A stretch of DNA of 64,000 nucleotides from Leptodactylus fallax (taxonomy: Eukaryota > Chordata > Amphibia > Anura > Leptodactylidae). The stretch spans positions 1,225,001-1,289,000 of the forward strand of contig CAMRHE010000329.1 of assembly GCA_947044405.1 (NCBI GenBank), written 5' to 3'. The position numbers were made by a program, and so were the translations under genes. Under the pieces are notes generated by a model. It did not search any database. It worked only from the letters and a program-made list of their open reading frames with translations, and had not been told where the DNA came from. Below, piece after piece: positions 45,531 to 57,390 of this stretch. Numbering within the stretch: position 1 is the first letter of the stretch; each line of letters opens with the position of its first letter.

Positions 45531-46370
45531 TGCCCCCTCATATTATGCCCCTGACATAAATACTACACCTCTAATGACCCCTTTTATTAATGATACCCCC
45601 TAATGACCCCTTATATAACTTCCCCCCCTTGTATTCATAATGCCCCCTAATAGCCCTTATATAAATGACTCCCCCTTACGTTCACAATGCCCCTTATATA
45701 CCGTAGATGACCCCCCCATCGTCATAATGCCCCCCAAATGAATCCTCCCTTATAATTCCCCCCTCCTAATTCCCCCCTTATACTATTAAAATACCCACAA
45801 CTGCACTCATCTACTTGCGATCCTTTGGTGAATGGAGCCGCCACCGCCTATTCTTCTTGGCCCTACGCTCTATGCACAGGGTTCACGCATAGGACGTCTG
45901 TGTCTCGGCGTAGGCACGATGCTATGACGTCATCGTGCCGCCTGTGCCGGGTGTCTTGTAAACCATAGGCCTGAAATTAGGTTAGTTGCAGGATGGGTTT
46001 TAACTACATTGGTGTCTGCAGACATCGATCTAGTTAAAAGTAAAACATGTATTAATGACAGTCCCCAGGGTGGGTCCCCAAAGAATCAGTGGGCCCGGGG
46101 CAGCCACCCCCTCTGACCCCCCACTAGCTACGCCTCTGGGTAGTATACATGATAGTGTGGGGTTTGGTCCAACCCACTGTGTACAGTTATGTTGTAAACG
46201 TTTCACTATGATATATGACTGCCCCTTATATACTCACCTCACCCTCTTTACCTGGCCCCCTAAATAGTCTTATATTCCTGCCTGAACGTCCATGTGAGAC
46301 CCTCCCCATCAAACAACTTTCTAGAATGTATGGCACCACTGACCGTACGCTGCCTTCTATCTTAAAGGGG
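45531..46370. other. C-rich degenerate array and non-coding sequence
   Basis: 45531-45790 is a degenerate array of aatgccccctaat-like units; the rest shows nothing recognisable. Confidence 0.4.
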
Positions 46371-46690
46371 TTGTCCTGTTATGGACACTTTTCACCTATC
46401 CACAGGACGGGATAAGTGTCCGATCGCCAGATCTCTCAGTGATCAGGACGGAGGACCAATAGTCCCCATAAGGCCTCCTTGTGAATGGAGGGCCTGTGCG
46501 TTTGTGCGATCAGCACGCCAGTAACTCCTATGGCGCTGCAGATGCTGCCGGAGTCCCACCAGCCCCATAAAAGTGAATGAAGCAGTGGTCACGCAAGTGC
46601 ACAGGCCCTCCATTCACAAGGAGGGCTTAGGGGGATTTTCAGCTCTCCGTCCTACTTGTCACTGGGGGACCCAGCAATCAGCCGGATAAT
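46365..46690. repeat. dispersed repeat with internal inverted repeat
   Basis: Starts aaaggggttgtcctg and contains ccttgtgaatggagggcctg (46490) and its inverted counterpart caggccctccattcacaagg (46600). Confidence 0.5.
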
Positions 46691-46953
46691 TTTTGACCTT
46701 GGGTATCATTAGACCAACTCTTCCCATAATGGTCTACAGTGGTCACATGCTGTACGTACTGGAATCACCGCTATAGTCAGTGATTGACCATAGCGGTCAT
46801 GTGACAGTGTGACATACTTTGTCCTCAATCATAGAAGATTTGCCTAGACAAGCTCTACACCTCATGTTCTAGTCCATAGAAATAGAGAGAATAACTGATA
46901 ATATCTCCAGTAATTCTGTATTTATTACATTGTCTCATCTTCTCTCTATTCAG

Positions 46954-47099
46954 GTCCCTACAATATAGAATCCTCTCAGTATCTTCTATATAAGAGAATA
47001 TTCCTGATTGTCCCATCAAGGATGGAAAGCGACAAGAACAAGATGGCAGAAAGTATATTAAATCTCACCCTAGAGATCATCTACCAGCTTACTGGAGAG
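46954..47099 (+). CDS. orphan KRAB-ZNF leader exon (ATG 47022)
   Basis: Acceptor ctattcag before 46954 and donor gtgaga after 47099. Coding from 47022 gives MESDKNKMAESILNLTLEII then YQLTGE, 26 codons, the same length and phase as the leader exons of genes A and B (MDKDR...LLTGE). No linker, KRAB or finger exon follows on the plus strand in this window, so it is either an orphan left by duplication or the first exon of a gene extending beyond. A second ACTGGAGAG/gtgaga repeat at 47160-47175 suggests a small tandem duplication of the exon end. Confidence 0.6.
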
Positions 47100-47684
47100 G
47101 TGAGAGATTCTGATGATGTCATCATTACATCATTCTTATCTATAGTAATGACTGATATGACTGGAGAGGTGAGAGAAAAATACATATGCAAAACTACAGC
47201 TAGAATATTAAGATTCCAATTTTTGGATTAAAGCTGTCCCTACAATGACTATCCTTCAAACTTTCGTTCAACCAAGAACTATTACACTCCTCTCTCTAAT
47301 TCACATGTATACTATTTTTTTTTTTTTTTTAAATGAAGTAATTAGAATTTTTAATATTTTTGTATTTTTTTTTTTACATTTTTAAAAACTTTTTGCTTTT
47401 CAGAACTTTTATTCTTAACCCCTAGGGTGTTTGATCATTAATTCAATGTACTGCAATATACACGTACTGAATATCAACTATTAACAAGAGATATATATTA
47501 ATGTATACTGAATAAAAGACTAGTTTTTAAAGTCCTAGTTAGGCAGAATTTCTATATTTAAGAAAGGGACATCTACGCTCTGCTATATTTATAAGAATTT
47601 TTTTTTCAAATATGTTAGTGCAAGTGGGTTACCTATTTAAAAATAGCGTACTGTACAGTGAACGCCGTAAAAAAATAGAATTAA

Positions 47685-47723
<39 letters not shown>
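47100..47723. other. AT-rich non-coding stretch
   Basis: Poly-T/A runs and a (TA)n microsatellite at 47686-47722; a gtacagtgaacgccgtaaaa motif near 47653 looks like part of a dispersed repeat interrupted by the Tc1 element. Confidence 0.45.
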
Positions 47724-48669
<946 letters not shown>

Positions 48670-49300
48670 TATTATAGCAATGTGTAAATTCATGTATTTT
48701 GGTCATACCTCCCTAAAAAGTAGCAATAAAAAGTGATAAATAAGTTGTACATGTAAAAATTGGTATCAATAAAAACAACTTGCCCTGCAAAAAAAAACAG
48801 TCCTGACATAGCTCAGTCAAGAAAACAGTAAAAAAAAAAAAATTGACCACAGAATATGTTGACCCCCAGTTGTTTATTTTTGAAAAATGGTGTTTTATTT
48901 AGTCAAAGCAGTAAAACATAATAAAACCAATATAAATCTGGTATCTCCATAATCATAATGACCCACCAGACAAAGTTGCTATGTCATTTTTAATGCAGAA
49001 AGAACACCTTAAAAACAAAATAAATAAAATAATGATAGAATTGTAGATTTTTTTCACACCGACGCCCAAAAAACGTTAATACAAACTAATCAAAACATTA
49101 TATGTACCCTAAAATGGTACCAATTGAAAGTGCAACCCAACACATATAGAATAAGCCTTGACTTACTTATGTCGACAGAAAAATAAAAAAAATTATGAAT
49201 TTTGAAAGGTGAAGATGGAATATGAAAAAAAAAACATTGTTGAGCATTAATGTTCAAACTACCCTGCATCATTAATGATCTGATTTATTAAAACATTTCC
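48670..49300. repeat. dispersed AT-rich repeat, non-coding
   Basis: Related pieces such as taaaaattggtatcaataaa (48755) and taccctaaaatggtaccaat (49104) suggest a degenerate dispersed repeat. No coding frame. Confidence 0.4.
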
Positions 49301-49304
49301 CACA

Positions 49305-50329
49305 TTACAAACTTTCAAATGGCTTCTCCCCCATGTGAGTTCTCTGATGTCGTACCCGATCTGATTTCTGACTGAAACATTTCCCACATTCTGAACATGA
49401 ATATGGCTTCTCTCCTGTGTGAGTTCTCTGATGTCTTACAAGATCTGATATCTGGGTGAAACATTTCCCACACTCCAAGCATGTACATGTCTTCTCCCCT
49501 GTGTGACTCCTAAGATGTTTAAAAAGATAGGATTGCTTAGTAAAGCACCTCCTACATTCTGAGCATGAAAATAGAGACTGTCCTTTGTGAATTTTTTGAT
49601 GGTTGATAAGACTTGATTTAACACTGTAAAATTTCCCACATTCGGAACATGAAAATGGCTTCTCTCCTGTGTGTCTTCTTTGATGCTCAACAAGTCGTGA
49701 TTTCACAGAAAAACATTTCCCACATTCTAAACATGAAAATGACACATCCATCTCTCCGGTGTGAATTCTTTGGTGTGCAACAAGAGTATGTTTCTGGGAA
49801 AAACATTTCCCACATTCTGTACATGAAAATGGCTTCTCCCCTGTGTGAATTTTTCGATGTTGAGCAAGAATTGATTTTGAGCTATAACATTTTCCACATA
49901 TTAAACATAAAAATGACATTTGTTCTGTGTGAAATCTTTGATGTTGAACGAAATTTGATTTAGAGCTATAATGTCTTCCACATTCTAAACATGAATATGG
50001 CTTCTCTCCTGTGTGAATTCTCTGATGTATAACAAGAGTTGATTTCTGGTTAAAACATTTCCCACATTCTGAACATGAAAATGTCTTCTCTCCTGTGTGA
50101 GCTCTTTGATATTCTTTCCTTCTGTGACTTTTATTTTGCTTCACACTCTGTGAAGCAAAAGGAGATTGTACATGTATAATAGGATAAGATGATAGATCTT
50201 TGCTGTGAAGGGCTGAGGGTATATCTGGGGTAATGACATGTTCTTCATATGGATCTTGTTTGATACCATCATCCTCTGCTTTAATCTCTGTAGGTATCAG
50301 ATGTCCCTCTGAGCTCCTGGTACAGTCAT
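49305..50329 (-). CDS. gene C exon 6, nine zinc fingers
   Basis: Acceptor ttggtag before 50329, starting [20 protein letters not shown]. Fingers 6-7 carry the shared [10 protein letters not shown] linker. Ends at TAA inside what was a tenth finger. Confidence 0.92.
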
Positions 50330-53300
50330 CTACCAAAAATAAAATAAATTGTAGTGTTCTGAATAATATATATAACCATGAGCAGACAGATGTAGCATTC
50401 ATTAAGATCTTTCTCTAGCACGATCCACCTCTCATCCTGAGTTGCAAAACCCGGCTATTCATTTGAATTGTTGGGCAGCTTCTCCATTCATTTGGATTGC
50501 AGGAACCCCCTAGTGATTCAAATGAGCTGCCACCTCCCACCTACCCTTCCTACAGACAGACACACATACAGGCAATGACAACTTATACCTATACTGTTGT
50601 ATATAATTAGGGTTACTATTGGTTATAGTAAGTAGGTCACTAACCTACTTTCAATTACCAATAGTAACACTAATCACAGGTGGTGCAGGGACTCAGTTGT
50701 AGCTTTAAGAGTCCCTGCACTAGCTGCTAGCCATGCGCTAAATCCTCACTTTCTGCACCACAATTATTAATAATTATTACTTGTGGTATAACACACCCAA
50801 TAGTAACTCTAGGTCATTGATGTGGCACATGTGAGGAAGAAGAAATAATACAGATTTAGCGAGTATAAAAACTTTTTTCATGCTGCTAACCTTTTTTGTT
50901 TTGCATGTTTCCTGGATTGTGTTGAACTCTAATTCATTGAGCTAGTGTGGACCAACCTATTTTCTACTTCTATGAAATGATCAAAGGGTTGTGTGGGCCA
51001 GTTTTTATCGCACTAAAGTGTTTCTTTTTTTATTTTTATTATATTACCACCTTCATAATGGAACTTTCTGATAGATGACTGTTTATTACTAAAGTTAGGG
51101 CTTAGTGTTAGCCCCCTTTTTCCATAACCAGACATATACAACCAGCAGCAGCCTGACATTAACTGCTGGGAAGATCCATAGTTATTGGCTCTTTCTAACC
51201 TAAAAATACCAACCTGCACCGACCCCAGTGTCTGACCATTACTTTTGATGAGCCAGTACTGCTGCTACCTGGCTCTTTCTGGTACCCCTTGTGGTACTGG
51301 GTACTGGGGTAATAGTAAGAGGTTGAGTGCTAGCCTTTTTACTGGCCCTTGCCTTAGTAATGGACAGTTGTCAATGAGATAGTTCCACAGCCAAGGCAAT
51401 AATACAGTAAAAAAACGCAAACATAAATACATACACACTATATTGAAAAAACTCCCCCACACAACCCTCTGTGACCATTTCATTAAAAAAGCTGATCCTA
51501 CATAGTCTAAGAAATATGACAATGTCTAGTAAAATCCTGGAAACCTGCGAAACAAACAAAAAAGGTTAGCTGCATAACAAACATAGCTGTATAGCCATAT
51601 GAGAACTTCATGCAGGACATGATATTTTTTTATTAGCCATCATGATAACCGGACAGCTCCCTCAATCTCTCAACAAGGGAGCCGTACCAACAACCATGTA
51701 AGATAAATATTATATTTCAACAGTTCACATATTTTTAGGACCCCATTACAAGTCCCTCAGTGTGGAGTCACTTTCCTGGGATGTCTCCTTATAGTCCTTC
51801 ATGTACTTAGAAAGTCTTTTGTCCTGAAATGGGCCAGTTACTTTATACAGTGGGTACGGAAAGTATTCAGACCCCATTAAATTTTTCACTCTTTGCTTCA
51901 TTGCAGCCATTTGCTAAAAGCAAAAAAGTTCATTTTATTTCTCATTAATGTACACGCAGCTCCCCATCTTGACAGAAAAAAAAACAGAAATGTAGATATT
52001 TTTGCAAATGTATTAAAAGGAAAAACTGAAATATCACATGGTTCTAAGTATTCAGAGCCTTTGCTCAGTATTGAGTAGAAGCCGCTTCCTTTTGAGCTAG
52101 TACAGCCAGGAGTCTTCTTGGGAATGATGCAACAAGTTTTTCACATCTGGATTTGGGGATCCTCGGCCATTCTTCCTTGCAGATCCTCTCCAGTTCCGTC
52201 AGGTTGGATGGTGAACGTTGGTGGAGCCATTTTCAGGTCTCTCCAGAGATGCTCAATTGGGTTGAGGTCAGGGCTGTGGCTGGGCCAGTCAGGAATGGTC
52301 ACAGAGTTGTTCTGAAGCCGCTCCTTTGTTATTTTAGCTGTGTGCTTAGGGTCATTGTCTTGTTGGAAGGTGAACCTTCGGCCCAGTCTGAGGTCCAGAG
52401 CACTCTGGAAGAGGTTTTCTTCTAGGATATCTCTGTACTTGGCCACATTCATCTTTGCTTCAATTGCAACCAGTCGTCCTGTCCCCCATAGCATGATGCT
52501 GCCACCGCCATGTCTCACTGTTGGGATTGTATTGGGCAGGTGATGAGCAGGGCCTGGTTTTCTCCACACATACCGCTTAGAATTAACGCCAAAAAGTTCA
52601 ATCTTCGTGTCATCAGACCAGAGAATCTTATTTCACATAGTCTGGGAGTCCTTCATGTGTTTTTTCTATGCGGGCTTTCATATGTCTTGCACTGAGGAGA
52701 GGCTTCCTTCGGGCCACTCTGCCATAAAGCCCCGACTGGTGGAGGGCTGCAGTGATAGTGACTTTGTGGAACTTCCTCCCATCTCCCTACTGCATCTCTG
52801 GAGCTCAGCCACAGTAATCTTTGGCTTCTTCTTTACCTCTCTCACCAAGGCTCTTCTCCCACGATTGCTCAGTTTGGCCGGACGGCCAGGTCTAGGAAGA
52901 GTTTCTGGTTGTCCCAAACTTCTTCCATTTAAGGATTATGGAGGCCTCTGTGCTCTTAGGAACCTTGAGTGCTGCAGAAATTCTTTTGTAACCTTGGCCA
53001 GATCTGTGCCTTGCCACAATTCTGTCTCTGAGCTCCTTGGGCAGTTCCTTTGACCTCCTGATTCTCATTTGCTCTGACATGCACTGTGAGCTGTGAGGTC
53101 TTATATAGACAGGTGTGCGCCTTTCCTAATCAAGTCCAATCAGTTTCATTAAACACAGCTGGACTCCAATGAAGGAGTAGAACCATCTTGAGGAGGATCA
53201 GTAGGAAATGGACAGCATGTGAGTTACATATGAGTGTCACAGCAAAGGGTCTGAATACTTATGACCATATGATATTTCAGTTTTTCTTTTTTAATAAATT

Positions 53301-55991
53301 TGCAAAAATATCTACATTTCTGTTCTTTTTCTGTCAAGATGGAGCGCTGAGTGTACATTAATGAGAAATAAAATGAACTTTTTTGCTTTTAGCAAATGGC
53401 TGCAATGAAACAAAGAGTGAAAAATTTAAAGGGGTCTGAATACTTTCCGTACCCACTGTATGATGGAGCACACCACAGAATCAGATAAAACAAAAAGTGT
53501 GAATACAGGATAAAATCAGACAGACAGAATACATGCAGAGAGTAAAAACAAACAGGAGTCCAGGACTGGTAATGGATAGAGAGGAGTGTTATGTTTCGGG
53601 TTCGGTTGGTTCAGGATCCTGACCCGTTTTGGGCCGAACAAGTTCGGATAGAACCGAAAGTGAAATTATTATATTCTGGAGTCTCTTCAGACCTCAGAGT
53701 ATAATGAGTAGAGGTCCAGGGGAGGTATAAAAAAATAAAAACATTTATTCTCACGTCCCCTCACCACTTTTGGTCCCCCTCATGGCGTCTAGCGCGCTCT
53801 CTCAGTCTCTTCGGTAATGTCATGCACCCGGGGTCACTGCTGAAGCCTGCGATTGGGCCTCAGCGGTGACATGGGTATGTTGAGTGTCATCACTTCATGT
53901 CCATATGACCACTGTGGCCCAATAACAGCCCTCAGCGGTGACCCCAGGTGCATCACGTCACCAGGAGAGCAATGGACGTCACAAGGAGGCCCAAAAGAGT
54001 TGAGAGAAGGAGAGTACAAATGTTTTTGGTTTTATTTTACCTCCCCTGGGCCTCCAATTATTATATTCTGAGGTCTGAAGAGACCCCACATTATAATAAT
54101 TTACTGCAATTCATGTTGTGGCAGCCATTTTAGAAACCAAACAATTTGGAATATTCGTGTCAAACCCAGCTGGTGACAAAGTGGTTCGCCCATCTCTAGC
54201 GACAGAGGTACTGCATGAGGAACAGACCAGAAAATCCAGATAACAGAGGCTAGGTCTAGAGCAGGAATCCAAAGCAGGACATCAGGACGGGTAGCAGAGG
54301 TACATACAATACATATCAGAAGCCTGTAGGCCACAGGTAACAGGGGTACATACAAGATGAAAGACATACACATTTTCAGAATAATCTGTGACTGTTCTGT
54401 GGTATATTCAGTAGTGACGCCTCACCTGGGCGGTTCCCTGTAGGAATGTCCTCCTCACACTCCTCATCACCACTCACATAGGGATCTGTAGTATTAATAT
54501 TCTTCACATCTTTATCCTGAGTCAGAAGCTGTGAAAGAAATATTGTAAGTAACATCTAATACTGCTGGATAACCCAAGACTGACCACAAGGACGTCACAG
54601 CCCGTCTACACATCATAGGGAATATCTCCATCTACCTGATCATCCTGTGGAAGAAGAGGACTGGGACATCTCTCCGGTGTTGTCCTCTTACTGGATCTAC
54701 CTGTAGGAAACACAGACAGGGACTGAATTCATTCTGTACATACAAATAATGGAAGTCCATGTGTATATAGTCATGTCTATTACCTGCTGATGTGAGGGGC
54801 TGGTGGTCCTCCATCATGACCTCCTTGTACAGATCCTTGTGTCCTTCTAAATACTCCCTCTCCTCCATGGAGAAATAGACAGCGACATCCTGACACCTTA
54901 TAGGAACCTGACAACACAATGATACAGTCATCACCCAGACCCCTCCAGTTACTGTATAATGTCCCAGCATTCCCAGCAGTGTCACCTCTCCAGTCAGCAG
55001 CTCAATCATCTTGTTGGTGAGTTCTAGGATCTTCTGTCCATTGATCTCCTCCTGTATTAGGGGGTGAGGGAAAGGCTCTATCATGGGAATCCCCAATGTC
55101 TTCTTCACTACTATGTAATCCTGTGTTTGGAAAGATACGCTTGGAGGAACATAAAACAATATGGTGGATTTACAATGATGTTGACTCTCTGGTCTATCAT
55201 GACAGGCTTATTTTTTTTTTTTGATAAATAAATTCCACCTATTATACTCAGGAGTCTGAGAAGAACTCAGATTATAATACTGTCACTTTTACTTCGCCCA
55301 TCTCTTTTGAGTATCTCTGTTACCAATCCTGTCTGATTTGATTTTAGTCTGTATACACACTGTGCATTTGCCTGATTTTTGCTGTGTTGCACCATAGTCC
55401 CAAGACTAGTCATGAGCAAACCAGTTTCAACCCAAATTTGCCAAAAGTTTCAGGTTTGTCACTTGTGCCATGATGTTGGTGTGCCCCATGTGACTTCTGA
55501 GGCCCAGTGGTGACCCCAGGGCACATGATGTCACCCATGAGGCCTGAAGAGGACCTAGAGGGAGCGCTGGATGCCGCGAGAATACCCAGACAAGACCCCA
55601 TAGTATAATATTTTTCTTTCCGGTTTGTGACAAACTTATTTGAACCCGAACAAATCTTTAGGCCAAACCACCCAAGCTTTGAAATGAATCTTCATAAGTT
55701 TGTCTATCTGTACCCGGTACACTCCAGGAGGTAGGACCTGGTGGGCTCCATATAAAGAAGTCAAGATACCTGTAAAAGGAATAAAAAGTTTCACCTCTCC
55801 GGTCAACAGGTAGATGATCTCCATGGTGAAGGCTAATAATCTTTCCATAATCTTCCTGTCCACGTCCATCCCTGGTGGGGCATTCAGAAGAAGGAACGCT
55901 CTGGATGAGAAAATTGGAAAGAAAAATTGAGAAAATTCTATGACTAGTTGGATCCAGTTCTGCAGGCGGCCAAATAAAAACAGGAAGGGCT
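49305..55991 (-). CDS. gene C: KRAB C2H2 zinc-finger protein, 9 fingers, decayed 3' end
   Basis: Predicted 508-aa DNA-binding protein. Coding exons on minus: 55869-55795, 55120-54986, 54907-54784, 54700-54636, 54528-54426, 50329-49305, with the same borders and phases as genes A and B. The linker exon is 51 nt shorter, and the KRAB A-box has EEREYL where A and B have EEWEYL, a change at a conserved Trp likely to weaken co-repressor binding. Nine fingers, -1/3/6: Q-T-I, S-N-Q, S-I-Q, Q-T-A, V-R-E, V-S-N, K-Y-K, Q-D-R, Q-D-R. The linker after finger 4 has a two-residue insertion (HTGEMDVSF). The frame stops at KPFESL, and remains of a tenth finger (CGKCF..KSDH) lie just beyond. Intron 5 contains a Tc1-like element. 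May be a weakening gene or early pseudogene. Confidence 0.8.
50330..51847. other. gene C intron 5, proximal part
   Basis: Non-coding single-copy-looking sequence; minus frames at 51013-51559 have no recognisable domain. Confidence 0.45.
51848..53458 (-). mobile_element. Tc1-like transposon, full length, inactive
   Basis: 1,611 bp bounded by TA at 51846-51847 and 53459-53460, with ends cagtgggtacggaaagtatt and its complement and long inverted repeats of roughly 200 bp. Same family as the copy starting at 62641. Inserted in gene C intron 5. Confidence 0.93.
52141..53080 (-). pseudogene. Tc1-like transposase, frameshifted
   Basis: Reads [16 protein letters not shown], an HTH ([15 protein letters not shown]), then after a shift [15 protein letters not shown], another shift, and finally the catalytic region with QQDNDPKH and NPIEHLW. 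The glycine box runs [14 protein letters not shown], missing about six residues usual in the family (CFS.AG), and the C-terminal part is out of frame after DLKMA. The same lesions occur in the copy at 63018-63963. Confidence 0.85.
53590..54200. repeat. probable hAT-like MITE
   Basis: Contains an internal inverted repeat (tattatattctggagtctct near 53668 against gaggtctgaagagaccccac near 54071) and ends with ggttcgcccatctctag, like other hAT MITE ends here. The core matches the inverted repeat inside the hAT element at 28310-28635. Confidence 0.5.
54426..54528 (-). CDS. gene C exon 5, acidic hinge
   Basis: 103 nt; [18 protein letters not shown] then [17 protein letters not shown], one residue different from gene A. 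Acceptor ttcacag, donor gtgagg. Confidence 0.85.
54636..54700 (-). CDS. gene C exon 4, hinge
   Basis: 65 nt; [22 protein letters not shown], identical to gene A at the protein level. Donor read-through again gives VDGDIPYDV and a stop. Confidence 0.75.
54784..54907 (-). CDS. gene C exon 3, KRAB A-box with Trp to Arg
   Basis: 124 nt; [20 protein letters not shown] and ending HQPLTSA. One T-to-C change (TGG to CGG) explains the Arg. Confidence 0.9.
54986..55120 (-). CDS. gene C exon 2, shortened linker
   Basis: 45 codons on minus, [20 protein letters not shown] to [10 protein letters not shown]. Lacks 17 codons present in genes A and B (the GWSxSxxxEP region) but keeps phase. Confidence 0.82.
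55121..55794. other. gene C intron 1 with degenerate MITE
   Basis: About 0.67 kb, like gene B. 55405-55670 (agtcatgagcaaaccagttt ... tttgaacccgaacaaatc) resembles a decayed hAT-like MITE. Confidence 0.45.
55795..55991 (-). CDS. gene C exon with 5'UTR and leader coding (ATG 55869)
   Basis: Acceptor atttag before 55991, donor gtgaaa after 55795; 25 codons [20 protein letters not shown] then LLTGE. Confidence 0.82.
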
Positions 55992-56209
55992 CTAAATCCT
56001 ACCGGGGCCACATCATGTGTGACATACAAGGCTCACTACATACATGTATATGTGTCGGTGCAGACATACACAACCACAGCTCACCAAAGCATATAAATAA
56101 TGTAGAAAAAACAAAAAAAAATTGTACAACCAAAGCTTTATCGAGTCACAAAAATGACAAAATTCTGCCCGACCTTGATGACCTAAAAACATCCAAAAAT
56201 CAGAAAAAC

Positions 56210-56400
56210 TCACCCAGCACAGCCTGGAGCCTGACTCCTCCCACTCATGTAACTGATCATGTGACTGTGACATCATCAAAGGTCCTTTAATCCACTAGGA
56301 TCTAGTATCTACTTAGCAGATCACCTGATACCGACAGGACCTGATCATGTGACTCATTGACTCCTCCACCTACATGTGACATCATCAGAGGTCCTGTAAC
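56210..56400 (-). promoter_or_regulatory. promoter-like cassette of gene C (two tandem blocks)
   Basis: On minus: ggacctctgatgatgtcaca plus tgtaggtggaggagtcaatg, tcacatgatcagg, then aaaggacctttgatgatgtc, acagtcacatgatcagttac and gggaggagtcaggctcc. It is 220 bp upstream of the 5'UTR exon, with no TA array between, the most compact version of the unit. Confidence 0.5.
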
Positions 56401-56549
56401 CAGGGGCAGCACACAGATACCGTACACACAGAGGTATGTGGATAGTCACACATGTCAGGATCATTGCGGCACCCGGGACCAAATGATTTGAGGTAAATGA
56501 TGAAGCATTGGCACACCTACACCCCCTGCTGTGTAGGATGTGCACTTAG

Positions 56550-57016
56550 TGACAATCGGGGGTAGTTTAGCATCAAAGGTAGCAGCTTCCTGGACTTAAC
56601 AGAGGTGTCTGTGGCGCTGGGTGCCAAATAAACAGCACGTCAGGTAACGGCAATCCAAAAGAAATGGCTTTATTCAGCTAGTAAGTGATAACAGGAACAA
56701 AAATAACAAAACAGCCCCACACAGGGCAATACCACACTACTTGTACCCTGATTAACTTCTGAGGGCAAGAAGCTTTACTGAGGTTTCCTCTTAGTGGTCT
56801 GGCTCACACTGAGCTTAACCAGTCCTTTCTAGAATCCAGTCCTCTTGGGACAGACCACCTGTCTGTCTCCAACTGGTTCCACAATCCTTACCAGCAGCAC
56901 TCTCCTGCTGTCTGCACTCCCTCTGGAGTGATGCCCCCCAGCTATGGGTGTGGTCGAGGACCTTTTCAATCCTGTTTTTGGGTCGCTCACCAGCGCCCCC
57001 TAGGTTCACACCCTCA
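56550..57016 (-). repeat. 3' LTR, 467 bp
   Basis: Minus-strand LTR starting TGAGGGTGTGAACC and ending ATTGTCA, with an AATAAA near 56675. It has a roughly 50-bp stretch (tgtggcgctgggtgccaaat region) absent from the other LTR. Confidence 0.85.
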
Positions 57017-57390
57017 CATTTCCTCCCTCTCAGCTCACCGCTTATGTGGTGAGCGACAATGGGACAAGACATACAATGACAACGTCTCTCTTTAATCAAA
57101 TAAACTTGTCCAGTGACTCTCCACATGTCCCGATCTGGCGGTCTCATTTTCCAAGTTCCAATCAGTCAACATTTCTGGTTTCTCAGCCTCTTTTTCTTGG
57201 TATTAGCATCAGGCTGTAAAATGAATTCTGCCTCTTTTCTTCTTTTTGAGTTGGCTGTATTACTTCCTGACTGCCACTTCACAGATAACATGGAGACATT
57301 ATTCACCACTTGTCCACCAGACATTTGGCTAGGGACAGGCACAGAAACAGCTTTATCCACAATGGCTTCAGACACTTTATTTGTTGGGAC

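Noticed and set aside
52153..53053. Plus-strand frames across the Tc1 element in gene C
   Set aside because: Antisense shadows of the frameshifted transposase.
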